Positions 1-10,997 of a stretch of DNA of 64,000 nt are shown here, piece after piece. This DNA comes from Lolium rigidum (lineage: Eukaryota > Streptophyta > Magnoliopsida > Poales > Poaceae): contig NC_061508.1 of NCBI RefSeq assembly GCF_022539505.1, positions 34,342,256 through 34,406,255 of the forward strand, written 5' to 3'. How positions within the stretch are numbered: the first letter of the stretch is position 1; the number at the start of each line of letters is the position of its first letter. The position numbers and the translations under genes are program-made. Below the pieces are notes generated by a model, which was not told the DNA's origin, searched no databases, and saw only the letters and a program-made list of their open reading frames with translations.

Positions 1-360
1 GTCGATGCCTGTTTCATTGAGGGGAGCGAGGGTGCTGTCCAAGGAAACCATGAAGGTAGAGTAATTTGCTCTGCCTAGGGAAAATTCCAAATTGCAAGTC
101 TGCGGCTATGGGGGAAGCATTGGCTTGCCTTGAAGGCCTCAAGATGTCGTGTGCAAATCCAGCAAACAACCTTGTATTTGAATCTGATTGCTCCTCTGCT
201 TTTCAAGCATTCAGTCAACCAATTCGGGATAGATCTGAAGTGGGTCTTATTGCTAAAGACTCTGGTGTCTAGCTCAGAAGAAAAACCATGTGAGATTGAA
301 CTACTGTGGTAGAAAGTGCAACAAGGTTGCTCATAAAATGTGCCAATTGAATCGTAGCTA
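1..360 (+). pseudogene. RNase H-like (RVT_3) fragment of a plant non-LTR-type protein
   Basis: The plus strand reads as a decayed RNase H-like domain of the RVT_3 kind found at the C-terminus of plant LINE polyproteins and related orphan genes. Visible landmarks are a helix with AEALACLEGL-like spacing (MGEALACLEGL, about 108-145), the strand motif LVFESDCSSAF (about 172-205, containing the catalytic-type Asp), and RKCNKVAH near 325-348, which resembles the family's closing helix. The N-terminal part lies off the window, and frames change near 65 and 270, so no intact protein is encoded. A similar 12-base start (GTCGATGCCTGT) recurs at about 42,477 after another LINE-derived fragment inside the Helitron, so both may come from one family. 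Confidence 0.6.
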
Positions 361-1464
361 GGGAGCTGTGTGTTCGGGTATGTTACAAGGTGTTGTTCTG
401 GCCTGGTGCTGGGATCAACCCTGGATGATTGTAACCACAAACTAGTTAATATACACAGCACCCTTTTACAAAAAGAGTACAACTTAGACCCACTCATCTT
501 CTATGATACTGGCTGACGGAGCACGGATTCTGTTTCTGAACACGTATAATGAAGAGCCACTCATCAATCCGGATCCATGAGTGGACGGTTGGCCTCTTTC
601 TCAAAGCTTGGTGGACAAGCATGTCACGTGAGGGCAGCCCCAACGATAAAGCTATGACCTCTCTCACCTGGTGCACGGAAAAGAAGGATCTTCCATGTCT
701 TAGCATGTTTGCAAGGTCGTCGTTCGACCGTTAGTGAATGCCAGTTCGGTTCCAACACTCAACACCGAAGAAGGACCCGATGAAAGTGTCGAAACTCGTT
801 GAAGTGGAGAGGTTGTGCATTGCACACATGACAATTCCTTTGACCCCCAAAAGCGATCTCGGTTATACTACCGATCTAGCGTCATCCAGAATTTTCGTGA
901 CGTTACACTTCCTGATGCATCACAGTCCTATATTGCCCACTTGAATTGGCGATTGGGTGGCTGTAGTTGGGTGGCTATAGTTGTATTACCAAAGAAACTC
1001 TCCTACACACATAATAACTGCATAAATATACATGAGGAGTGCCTTGTGATATATATATATCCTAACTTTTTATTGCTCTGGCTTTGTAGGAGGGGTTTCT
1101 CACAGATACCCACGATCTCCTCTCTCGATCTGAAATTAAATAAGGCCACCTCTAACAGTGGATCGCATTTTGGACACCTAGAGCGGTCTATGTTTGTTTG
1201 CTCTTGACAACTGTCCCAACAACAGGCCGTATTTTGTGGGACCATTTGTCCGCGCTGCAGTCTAAGTAGAAGTTAATGGTGTCCGCTGCTGCTAATGGGC
1301 GGCTAACGGTGGCGCCATCATTTCGCACCTGCGCCCGCCCTTTCCCACCGAGAACCCTACCCGTGCGGCAGTTTTTCGCCGGTGCGCTCCATTTTCACCG
1401 CCGTTGTTTCCCATCCGGTCGCGCTGTTTCCCGGGGCAGGTCATTGTGCCTATAACATCGTCCA
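361..1464. other. Intergenic, no gene recognised
   Basis: About 1.1 kb with only short open frames in several phases, none with a recognisable domain. It includes a short AT run near 1,048-1,060 and a GC-rich stretch at 1,290-1,440. I see no terminal repeats or target duplications that would define an element. Confidence 0.5.
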
Positions 1465-1478
1465 ACACACACAACCCT

Positions 1479-1777
1479 GCAAACAGAGCATGGCTCTGGT
1501 GGTTAGGTCCAGCTCATCCAGGTTTAAGTCCTGAGACTTGGTATGGGTGTTTGCATTTACATGGATTTATTCCATAATTTAACCGGCGCTATGCTTTCCG
1601 TGGTAGGTGGCGTGCTCTGTCAACGGCGAGGCGCCAGTGATGATTTCGTCAACCTCAAGATATGTCAGCTCAGTCCCTCGGAGGTGCTCATAGGGGTAGG
1701 TTGTGCGTGCGTGCGTTCATAGGGGTGTTTGTACGTGCGTGTTTGTGAGCGTCTGCGTTGTACTGTGTTCTAAAAAA
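1479..1777 (+). mobile_element. SINE retrotransposon with 14-bp target duplication
   Basis: A tRNA-derived short interspersed element of the type common in Triticeae. It has a pol III A-box-like stretch (TGGCTCTGGTGG, 1,491-1,502), a B box (GGTTTAAGTCC, 1,521-1,531), a conserved body with GTGCGTGCGTGCG repeats near 1,706-1,718, and a short terminal A tail (1,772-1,777). It is flanked by a perfect 14-bp direct repeat, ACACACACAACCCT, at 1,465-1,478 and 1,778-1,791, which marks target-primed insertion. The perfect duplication suggests a fairly recent event. It encodes no protein and would depend on a LINE for movement. Confidence 0.85.
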
Positions 1778-1922
1778 ACACACACAACCCTAGCCATGCC
1801 TGACCACACCCCACCCACCACTTTGGCTAAGATCAGCGAGACCGCAGAAGGTGTCCTATGAGCCCCACGATGAGCGGCGAGGACTGGTGCAACGACGCCA
1901 ACAGCGAGGATGACCTGCATGT

Positions 1923-2254
1923 TGTTGTATTGTGATCCAAATTCATTTTAAAGGGAGGCTAACTTCTGACGAGCCGAGCGAGGCCCATCGCCGCGGTAGG
2001 CTTGGGCCGAAGCGTAGCAGAGTCTGACGTTAGGGTCGATGCCACCATCTATATATACTTCTTGTAAGCCGTCGGCGAAGGTTTATCAAATTATAAGATA
2101 ACCCACGGCGTTTGTAAACACTTTTCATATAGTGAAGTTTTGTGGCTAGCGTCCGTGGTTCCCCTATGTAAGAGGGTTTTTCCACGTTCAAATCTTGTGT
2201 CTCCGCTGCGTTTTCTTTATCGTTCTTCGTTATTTGCTTGTCGTGTTTATAACA
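1923..2254 (+). mobile_element. Solo-LTR-like sequence, copia type (copy 1)
   Basis: About 330 bp beginning TGTTGTATTG and ending TTATAACA. A related 312-bp copy lies at 24,606-24,917. Shared blocks include AAAGGGAGGCTAACTTC, TATATATAC, TTGTAAGCCGTCGG, TTATAAGATAACCCACG and TTCGTTCTTCGTTATTTGCT. The TG...CA ends, an internal TATA motif and the absence of a recognisable internal domain suggest a solo LTR. The flanks CATGT and CGTGC could be a decayed 5-bp target duplication differing by two transitions. The family is not named with certainty. Confidence 0.55.
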
Positions 2255-2900
2255 CGTGCGCCGACCACCGTGGATTAAAGAGTCCTCCTTGAATCCTTCC
2301 AGAACACGTCGCAGCGAGCCCTGGAAGCCTCAGATGACTCCATCGACCCCAACCTCCGTGAGGTATTTCGCAAGACGCCAGCCTTGGAGGAGCGCGGCCG
2401 CCAGTTCATGGCAGCAGAGCTCGACTCCCACCGGTTAGCCGAGGAGATCACCGAGCGGGGGCTGCACACCAGCAAGTCCCCCTCCACGCCGTGTTGGAGG
2501 CGGATGAGGTGATCGCAGGCAAGCCACGTTCGTCGCCGTGTAGGTGGTGTCGGAGGGACTAAGAGAGGACAAAGCGGGGGTGTGACGGGTGGTGTGGGAT
2601 GCTGAGGTCGAGGCGTACATGACGCGAAGCAGCGGCGATCACGGTTACTCACCAAAGCCGCCGTGGCCACTCACGTGGCGACGCATCACGAGGCGGAGGA
2701 GCGGCATGCTATTTCCTACACCCGGACCATGAAGGGGCGAGCCGCTCGCGAGAGGATGCGTCGTGCCAACGATGGCACACGTCCATGGTAGCCAAGGGGT
2801 GACGAGGGCAAAAGAAGCTCCGGTGTCCCGGCGGCCAGGAAGGGCCAAGCCAGCTACATAGCGCTGGATATGGCACAATGTAGCTTAGTTTAGTCTAATT
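2255..2900 (+). other. Unrecognised region with coding-like composition
   Basis: Directly after the LTR-like sequence, one plus-strand frame stays open with a plausible hydrophilic composition from about 2,281 to 2,510 (SQRALEASDDSIDPNLREVF and onward) and is then interrupted by stops. It could be a degenerate internal region of the element whose LTR precedes it. No gag, protease or reverse transcriptase motif was recognised. Confidence 0.25.
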
Positions 2901-3301
2901 TATGCTTTATTATGGATGCAAACATAATAGCCACCCAAAAAGCTCAAAAATGGTTTTTCTTCCAGCTGACTTGCGGGCCACGGGATGATGCGCGGCTAGT
3001 CTACCATACCACCGCAAACCTACCCAATTTTAGGCTAGGTTCAATGGTGGAGGACGAGAAAAAAATTGAGGTCGGGCGAACTTTTAAACGTAAAAAAAAT
3101 GACGTAAAAAATAAATTGTCTCTCCACATTAATAGTTTATATGATGATAAGCATAGTCATGGTAATAGCAACATATTCAAATAAAAGTAGAACTTACAAA
3201 GTACCGATAGTGAAGCTTTAATGTTGTCTAGATATTCGAGGCAATGGCAAATCTCTATCTTCATTCTGAAAATCTTTTTTAGTTTCACCAAGATCAAGAT
3301 G

Positions 3302-3600
3302 TTAGAATATACCTCGCTCGATGTAGCACATCATCAAATCATTAAGCCAATGATTGGACATCTTGTTGCATAACTCTATCTTAATAATTTTCATAGCTGA
3401 CAATGTCCTTTCAACGGTTGTTGTCGTCTCCATCGTTAAAAGCATTGCCAACTCAATATGGCGGTAAACTGTAGAAAACATGAGGTGCATTTCAAGTTCA
3501 ACCATCTTTTTAGGTAGGCTTGCAATGTTAGTACAAACTCTAAAATCTTCAACTCTACCGAGCTTACAAATCACAATTGACAAACTTCTCCAATTGTACC
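3302..3600 (-). pseudogene. hAT transposase C-terminal dimerisation domain fragment
   Basis: The minus strand encodes a 93-residue open stretch resembling the C-terminal dimerisation domain (Dimer_Tnp_hAT) of plant hAT transposases. The diagnostic order is a Y/R-H-I-E-L-A-hydrophobic segment, the TTTVERTLSAMKIIK motif, and NKMSNHWLNDLMMCYIER. Typical proteins have ATVERxFSAMxxIKT here, so the helix that forms the dimer is easily recognised. A stop just upstream (near 3,580) and the absence of the BED finger and DDE catalytic region show that only a remnant survives. No paired TIRs were found around it. Confidence 0.7.
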
Positions 3601-5037
3601 TCCTCCTTTAGTTGCACTGTTCTTCCCCTTTCTGTCCATCTTAATTCTTCTCAAATCTAGTACAAATTCAGAAATAGCTCCGCAGTCTTCACAAAACCTA
3701 ATGGCTAGACCGCTAGATCAGCGGCGCCGTGTAAACTTACAAAGTACCGGGTCGGTGTATAGGAGGTCCCATAGGAGCTCCTTGCATTTATTCCTTGTTT
3801 CCTAGTCCACCACACGCGGCACACCTAACAAAAGCCCAGTTCCGTCCTTGTTCTCTTCCTGCCGGCCCACGTCATCTTTTTGTTTTGTTTGTCCTTCAAA
3901 AACTGTGCAAAACTAAAGGTATATTCACATATGCATATATATACTTGATTTTTTGACCAAAAATCAAGGTAGAGCAGGTGCCATACCTTGCCCAAAGGGG
4001 CTCTCTGGCTAGGTTTGCTTCAAAACTAACGCGCCTGCTGGACGCTATGTGTTTACGATTGGCCGCTATACCTCATTTTAGGATGCCCGGAACAACTACG
4101 AATATAATCTATCATTTTATTTACTATCCACCGTTGGAGGTTGGCTAAGAGGAGATCCGGTGAGTTGTGATAGTCGAGTTGTGAGACCACACAACGCCGG
4201 CTCCGTCTTCAACGATGATCTCATATCCCCACTCTCAGCAATATAAAAGAATTCAGTCACACACCGAAACGGATTAGCCTGACGTAAACATGGGTTGACC
4301 CACGATGGACATGCTTCACGCAATCACGCTCTACGTCGTGGCCAATGGGGAAACAGCTGCGCTGTCATCACGTACAACGCCCAGTGACCTGCCATGGCCG
4401 TCCACTGTACTTGAGCTTCCGTGGCCCCGAACCCACTGTTAGGGTTAAAAATACTATGTCTAGCTTATTTTATTAATTCAGATTTTTGGTTGAGCTGGGT
4501 GGTGCATCATTTCAACAGTTAGGGACTACCTGAAAATCCCGGCATCGTCTGCTTCCGCCCAGGAGGATAATTACCTGCTGATCTACAACTATGTCGCCAA
4601 TGCCTTATATGTCCCCACCCACTCTGCTCTCCGTTGTACTGTTAGACATGGAATTCGTTTTGCTAACCGCAACACTGCATTTAAACAAGAGCTTCCTCTC
4701 GCAGAGCTTCGGCGCTTCAGCATCTCAAACTGGAAGCACGCTGAAATAGGACTCCAATATTGAGCGAACGTTCTGAGAAGCACATCGAAATAAGCTCATC
4801 GCAGTGGGGCCGCGACACAACACGAAAACAATGACATGACCACTTGCCGGAGAATCGAGACGTCACAACCGATTGGTCTCAGAAGAGGCAAAGGAGGATT
4901 AGGTGATCTGGATTTTGTACAATACCGACGGTAGCAGCAGCAGATTGCCCTCAAAGTCACTGAACCCAACTGGAAAAAATGTTTATAGCAGTTACGGGAT
5001 AGGTGACACGCAAACATAAATCCGTCATTGGTATTCT
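3601..5037. other. Intergenic, no gene recognised
   Basis: About 1.4 kb without a supported gene, RNA or element boundary. A short inverted repeat (CTTGATTTTTTGACC / CCAAAAATCAAGG) sits near 3,947-3,971. Small open frames at 4,117-4,323 and 4,589-4,783 on the minus strand lack recognisable domains. Confidence 0.5.
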
Positions 5038-5290
5038 CACTAGTAGAAAACCTCTCATCCATCTAAGCCATTGGTACCGGTTCCCTTACGAACCGGTACC
5101 AATGGGGCCATTTGTACCGGTTTGAGGGCTCAGGTGGGCGAGGAGCTTTGGTACCGGTTTGGGAGGGGCTTTCGTACCGGTTCGTGTTAGGAACCGGTAC
5201 GAAAGGTCTTCGACCAAAATTCAGACGCGTGGTGGGGCCGGGCTGGACCTTTGGTACCGGTTCGTAACACGAACCGGTACCAAAGTACCC
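5038..5290 (+). repeat. CACTA-1 5' TIR and subterminal palindrome cluster
   Basis: After the terminal CACTAGTAGAAAA come several copies of short hairpins in which TTGGTACCGG or TTTCGTACCGG is answered by its inverse a few bases later. Examples are 5,070-5,103, 5,149-5,203 (with a GTGTTAG loop) and 5,251-5,284. Subterminal arrays of this type are the expected binding sites of CACTA transposase accessory proteins. In this element the arms at both ends are mostly of the GGTACC form. Confidence 0.85.
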
Positions 5291-5824
5291 AACCATATCA
5301 AATCGCCCGAGATCGCCCGATCGCCCCTGCTTGTGGCTCTCATTTTTCTCTTCTTCCTCACACTCTAAATTTTTCTCCACCTCTCACACTCCAATAATCT
5401 TTATTTTTCTCCACCATTTTAACAAGATTAACGACCTCCATCTATCCAAGGGTTAGCAATATCATCCTTTCTTCCGGCGTTCCTAATTTAGCTCATTTCT
5501 TTGGTAGTTTAACTCGTACTATTTTTCTAGTGCTAGCAAGGTGTTTGATGAAATGCCTAAGTTAGGGATTTTACTTTTTTATAATCAATTTGAGCTGAAA
5601 TTATGGTATATTTTGTAGGTTTTAATTAGTAGCATCCCCGTCCTCACCGCCGTCGGTCGCTAGCGTCGTCCCCTAGCCGGCACTCGTACAACCTCGGTGA
5701 GCCTCTTCTTTTTATAAAAAAAAACTTAGTTTTATGTGATGAACTTGAATATTAATTAAGTTGGTCACTCATATATCCATGATGTTGTGTACTTAATGAT
5801 TTTTGATATACATATAAAATGCGG

Positions 5825-8800
5825 ATGAGTCGACAATGGATGTACGGTGACCGGTGCCATCCCGAGTTCATTACGGCATGCATTATTTTCTCAACGTGGC
5901 TGAGGCAAACGGGCGGTCGAATGGTTTCATGTATTGTCCATGTAGTTCCTGTAAGAATATGAAGGATTACTCTACCTCGAAGACCCTTCACGTCCACCTG
6001 CTTGGAGAATGGTTTCATGCCCAGCTATAATTGTTGGACCAAGCACGGAGAAAGAGGGGTTATATTGGAAGACAACGAAGAAGAAGAGGATAGTGACAAC
6101 TATCCCTTATTCACTGAAGACGGTGGTAGTAGAATGGGGGAAGACGAAGCTGAAGAAGAGCTCATTTTCGATGAGCCGATTTTTTATCACCCGGATGACG
6201 ATTTGGGTCGGGCCATTCTTGATGCGAAGATGAACTGCGGCAATGAAAAGGAGAGGTTGAAGTTGGAGAAAATGTTAGAGGATCACAACAAACTGTTGTA
6301 CCCAAATTGCGAAAATGGTCAGAAAAAGCTGGGTACCACGCTGGAATTGCTGCGAGTGGAAGGCGAGAGAATGGTACTTCGACAAGGGATTTGAAAAGTT
6401 GCTGAAAATAATAAAGAAGATGCTTCCGGGGGAGAACGTGTTGCCCTCTAGCACGTACGAAGCAAAGAAGGTTGTCTGCCCTCTAGGATTAGAGGTGCAG
6501 AAGATACATGCATGCATCAATGACTGCATCCTCTACCGCGGGGAGTACGAGAATTTGAATGCATGCCCGGTATGTAGTGCGTTGAGGTATAAGATCAGAC
6601 GAGATGACCCTGGCGATGTTGAGGGTGAGTCCACCCCCAGGAAGAGGGTTCCTGCGAAGGTGATGTGGTATGCTCCTATAATACCACGGTTGAAACGTTT
6701 GTTCCAGAACAAAGAGCATGCCAAGTTGTTGCGATGGCACAAGAGGACCGTAAGAAAGATGTGATCTCTGAGACACCCCGGCCGACGGGTCGCGGTGGAG
6801 AAAAATCGACGAGAGTTCAAGTCATTTTCAGATGACGCAAGGAACTTAAGATTTGGTCTAAGTACGGATGGCTTTAATCCTTTCGGGAGCGAGCTCCGGT
6901 CATAGCTTACACTGGCCGGTGACTCTATGTATCTATAACCTTCCTCCTTGGTTGTGCATGAAGCGGAAGTTCATTATGATGCCAGTGCTCATCCAGGGCC
7001 CGAAGCAACCCGGCAACGACATTGATGTGTACCTGAGGCCATTGGTTGAAGAACTTTTAGAGTTGTGGCGTGACAAAGGTGTACCTGTGTGGGATGAGCA
7101 CGAACAAAAGGAATTTAACCTAAGAGCGTTGTTATTTGTAACCATCAATGATTGGCCTGCGCTTGGTAACATTTCAGGGCAGTCAAACAAGGGATACAAT
7201 GCATGCACACACTGGTTTAGGTGAGGCCGATAGTATTTATTTGGGAAACAAGAATGTGTACACTGGGGCATCATCGATTTCTTCCAAAACAACATCACGT
7301 AAGAAAGAGAGGAAAGCATTTCGGAGGTGAGGCGGATAACAGAACCAAGCCTACCCGCCCTAATGGGGAAGTTATATATGATATGGTCAAGGATTTAGAA
7401 GTGATCTTTGGAAAGGGTCCCGGCGGACAATCTGTTCCGCATGATGTTGACGGACACGTACCCATGTGGAAGAAGAAGTCGATATTTTGGGAGCTACCCC
7501 TACTTGGAAATTCTTAGAGGTTCACTCTGCAATCGACGTGATGCACGTGACGAAAAATCTTTGCGTGAACCTGCTAAACTTTTTGGGCGTGTATGGGAAG
7601 ACAAAAGATACACCGGATGCACGGCAGGACCGACAAAGTATCCACGAAGGAAACAACCTGAATCCAGAGAAGTATCAAGGCCCTGCCAGCTACGCTCTTA
7701 CCAAAGAGGAGAAGGAGATCTTTTTTGAAGTCCTGAGTAGCATCAAGGTCCCGTATGGCTTCTCGCCGAATATAAAGGGAATAATAAACATGTCGGAGAA
7801 AAAGTTTCAAAACCTAAAGTCTCATGACTGCCACGTGATTATGACACAATTACTTCCGGTTGCATTGAGGGAGCTTCTGCCGGAAAATGTTCGAGTACCC
7901 ATTGTGAAGCTATGTGCGTTCCTCAATGCAATTTCTCGAGAAGGTGATCAATCCACTTACTCTACAAAATTTACGGAAAGGATGTGGTCCAATGTCTAGT
8001 CGGCTTCGAGTTGGTGTTCCCGCCATCCTTCTTCAATATTATGACACATCTCCTAGTTCACCTGGTCGAAGAGATTGGCGTTCTCGGTCTGTATTTCTAC
8101 ACAACATGTTCCCCTTTGAGAGATTCATGGGAGTCTTAAAGAAGTACGTTCATAACCGTGCTAGGCCGAAGGAAGCATCTCCAAGGGCTATGGAACGGGA
8201 GGAGGTCATTGAGTTTTGTGTTGACTTTATTCCTGACCTTAAGCCGATCGGTGTTCACGAATCGCGCTATGAGGGGAGGCTGCGTGGAAAAGGCACGCTA
8301 GGAAAGAAATCAGCAACGTGTATGGACGGACATTCTTTCACTCAAGCACACTACACGGTTCTACTTAATTCCATCTTGGTGGCTCCGTACAAAGAGGAAC
8401 ACGGGGAGATCTTACGCTCTAAATACCGGAGCAACGTGAAGATTGGATTGATGGAGAACACATGAAGACTTTCGGCGGTTGGTTGCAAACACGTCTCATG
8501 AATGTCACCGATGACGAGCAGCTGTACTTGTTGGCCAAGCAACCATCTTCTACTATATCGACTTTTCAAGGGTACGAGATTAATGGGAACACATTTTACA
8601 CTTTCGCCCAAGACAAAAAGAGCACCAACCAAAACGGTGGTGTCCGCTTTGATGCGAGAAGATGGCAATGGGAACAAAGTCACATATTATGGGTACATAG
8701 AGGAGATATGGGAACTTGACTATGGACCTAATTTCAAGGTCCCTTTGTTCCGGTGTAAATGGTTCAACTCTGAAAGACGGGGTACGAGGTAGACCCGCGG

Positions 8801-9190
8801 TACGGAATGACTACGGTGGATTTCAAGAATCTTGGGTACGACACCGAACCATTCGTCCTAGCCGGTGAAGTGGCTCGGGTTTTTTATGTGAAGGATATGT
8901 CTAGCAAACCGAAAAAAAGAAAAGAAAGGCAAGAGGACACATCATACGATGAGCCAAAGCGGCACATAGTTCTTTCGGGAAAAAGAAACATCGTGGGAGT
9001 AGAGGACAAGACGGACATGTCGAGAAGATTATAATAAGTTTGACGATATTCCACCCTTCAAGGTAAAAATTGACCCAAGCATCATCTTAAACAATGAAGA
9101 TTGTCCATGGTTGCGTCGCGATGAAGAAGAAAGGGAAACGGGCGAAGAAAACTCGAGAAGACTAGAGGAGATGGAGTATAACTTGTGTAT
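5825..9190 (+). pseudogene. TNP2-type CACTA transposase (broken), CACTA-1
   Basis: Decayed catalytic transposase of the CACTA superfamily, which cuts the element ends in the nucleus. The start is chosen at ATG 5,825 (MSRQWMYGDR), the family's usual N-terminus and start of the transposase-associated domain. Recognisable blocks follow: CPCSSCKN near 5,940, the Transposase_21 region from LGTTLELL (6,330) through KIHACINDC, MWYAPIIPRLKRLF, PPWLCMKRKFIMM (6,940) and DVMHVTKNLCVNLL (7,535), the DUF4218 region KGIINMSEKKFQNLKSHDCH to FERFMGVLKKYV (about 7,770-8,150), and the DUF4216 region YGYIEEIWELDYG (about 8,690). Reading passes through at least nine frame changes between 5,870 and 8,800, so no full protein can be made. 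A nearly identical, also broken, copy lies in CACTA-2. Confidence 0.9.
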
Positions 9191-9279
9191 CTCAATATGG
9201 AAATCACTTTTGTGTAATGATGTTACTTGTATGTAAGATATTAACAATGGAGATGGTTGGCTTGTTTTACTAGTTAAGT

Positions 9280-9670
9280 CACGGGCTTGCGGGGAAATTT
9301 TCCGAGACGGAACTTCCGAATATGCCATATATAGGGCATGTGCACCAAGGGCATATTCGAGAAGTTCCGCCACGAGTGATTTCCCAACCCTTTCCGCAAC
9401 ATTGTTAGAGGAGATGGAGTCTTCCACGGGCTTGCGGGGAAATTTTTCGAGGCGGAACTTCCGAAGATGCCATAGGGCGTGTGCACCAAGGGCATCTTCG
9501 ACAAGTTCCGCCACGGGAGATTTCCCAACCCTTTCCCCAACATTGTTAGAGGAGATGGAGCCTTCCACGGGCTTGCCGGGAAATTTTTCCGAGGCGGAAC
9601 TTCCGAAGATGCCATAGGGCATGTGCACCAAGGGCATCTTCGACAAGTTCCGCCACGGAGATTTCCCAAC
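9280..9670 (+). repeat. Tandem repeat of about 143 bp with internal hairpins
   Basis: Three head-to-tail units start with CACGGGCTTGC at 9,280, 9,425 and 9,566 (periods 145 and 141). Each unit contains an inverted repeat in which GCGGAACTTCCGAAGATGCC is answered about 20 bases later by GGGCATCTTCGACAAGTTCC. The array lies just past the transposase gene. Long minus-strand open frames here are by-products of the repeat. Confidence 0.85.
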
Positions 9671-9782
9671 CCTTTCTTCCATCCATGGTGATGAAACTCT
9701 CCATCCATGTTGGCTTGTTGAGCTGCTTCCCATGGTCTATCGATGCTCCTTTTATAGAGCGGAGCGTCCTTATCCTGCCGAC

Positions 9783-10035
9783 GGCTTTAGTACCGGTTGC
9801 GGACACGAACCGGTACTAAAGGTTACCCACGCGTCCTTATCCCACCGACGGGGCGTCGTGCGCTACATACTTTATCTCATCGAGCGGGGCGTCCTTATCC
9901 TGCTGACAACTTTAGTACCGGTTGCACCCACCAACCGGTACTAAAGGTACACACGCGTCCTTATCCCACCGAACGGGGCGTCCTTATCCTGCAGACAGCT
10001 TTAGTACCGGTTGCACCCACCAGCCGGTACTAAAG
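9783..10035 (+). repeat. Internal array of TACCGGTT palindromes
   Basis: Three hairpins of the form CTTTAGTACCGGTT...AACCGGTACTAAAG (near 9,786, 9,910 and 10,001; in the third the right arm begins AGCC instead of AACC). They are separated by a repeated spacer containing CGTCCTTATCC(C/T). They match the subterminal motif class of CACTA-2 (AGTACT arms) more closely than this element's own GGTACC ends. They sit immediately upstream of the accessory gene. Confidence 0.8.
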
Positions 10036-10045
10036 GTTTGCCTCT

Positions 10046-10171
10046 GTCTTCCCGCCTATTTTCTTCCCACGCTTTCCACCGGTTCCCGCCTTTGTCTTCC
10101 CGCCTATTTTCTTCCCACGCTTTCCACCGGTTCCCGCCTTTATCTTCCCGCCATTTTTTCACTATATATAT
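10046..10171 (+). promoter_or_regulatory. 48-bp tandem repeat plus TATA box upstream of accessory gene
   Basis: A 48-bp unit containing TCTTCCCGCC and CACGCTTTCCACCGGTTCCC is repeated from 10,046, 10,094 and 10,142 (the last one partial). It is followed by a TATA motif (TATATATAT, about 10,163-10,171). The TATA box lies about 70 bp before the accessory gene's ATG, the spacing expected for a plant core promoter with a short leader. The promoter call is inferred from sequence layout. Confidence 0.55.
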
Positions 10172-10237
10172 GTAGGCTTGGCCACCATTTACATATCACA
10201 TCTAGACTCATATCTGCAAACCTCATCATTCTCTCCC

Positions 10238-10749
10238 ATGGCTTCCATCGCATCTCTAACCCCCGGGAGGCGGAGGCGCTTTGCGCCTCGAACTACCCTG
10301 CCCGCCGGGCTACCGCGTCCCGACCGGCTGGTTGCTAAGCGTCGGAGGCGTACCGGGTCCCTCCGGTCCCTCTAGGTGTGGCGCGCGAGATGGCCATCAC
10401 GAACCACTACTACTTCGAGCTCACGCCGGAGCAGCGGAGGAATCCCCAGTGGCATCCTGACTACAGCCCGACTTGGGAAAGCTTCTTCATCAATCGGCGT
10501 GAGAGGGCGCTTTCCAGGCATGAGGGGGGCGGTCCGCCTCCTTCGAACTTCAACGAGGCCGGCCGTCGGCTGTGGTGGCGCGGCCGAACTCTCCAGGGCG
10601 TCATGGCCTACCGTGGCCCCCGCCTGCGCTACCCTCAGTCCCAGCCCACGCGTGCTCACCCGCCGACCGGAGAGTACCGCGACCCCGATGCCAGCGACGA
10701 TGATGACGGCGACTACGACGACTACGGTGGCGACTACTACGAGGGCTAG
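10238..10749 (+). pseudogene. CACTA accessory gene of unknown function, one frameshift
   Basis: A small gene lying between the two main CACTA genes. The start ATG at 10,238 sits in a good plant context (CCCATGGCT) and opens an Arg-rich basic N-terminus (MASIASLTPGRRRRFAPR...). From about 10,340 the frame must shift by one base, because the downstream part (VAREMAITNHYYFELTPEQ and onward) is in a different phase. The C-terminus is strongly acidic and Gly/Tyr-rich (Asp run at about 10,690-10,740). The whole would be about 170 residues. I have seen closely similar reading frames in other cereal CACTA elements but know no function. The basic head and acidic tail suggest a nucleic-acid or chromatin-binding role, which is only a guess. 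An upstream TATA box suggests independent transcription. Confidence 0.65.
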
Positions 10750-10892
10750 GCACGAGTATGACTGAATGACTCCAACGGTGAGAATTTGGCCATGTATCTT
10801 TAATTTTCGGTTAAGCTATGTACTTTTAATTCGAGTTCAATCGTAATAAAAATTTATTCCCGCCCTTTCTTTCTCGCCTTTTTCTCCCACGC

Positions 10893-10985
10893 GCGACGTC
10901 GTGGCGGGAAAGTTTCCTGCGCGACGTCGAGGCGGGAAAGTTTCCTGCGCGACGTCGAGGCGGGAAACTTTCCCGCGCGAACGGC
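10893..10985 (+). repeat. 28-bp tandem repeat
   Basis: Units of 28 bp beginning GCGACGTCG(T/A)GGCGGGAAA start at 10,893, 10,921 and 10,949, followed by a degenerate fourth. The repeat is GC-rich and precedes an abrupt switch to an A/G-only tract. Confidence 0.85.
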
Positions 10986-10997
10986 GTCGTGGCGGGA

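Noticed and set aside
7221..7517. Independent small genes within the CACTA transposases
   Set aside because: All match consecutive blocks of TNP2 separated by frameshifts.
9029..9733. 234-codon minus-strand open frame
   Set aside because: Its internal repeats simply reflect the tandem satellite of about 143 bp; the frame has no independent support.
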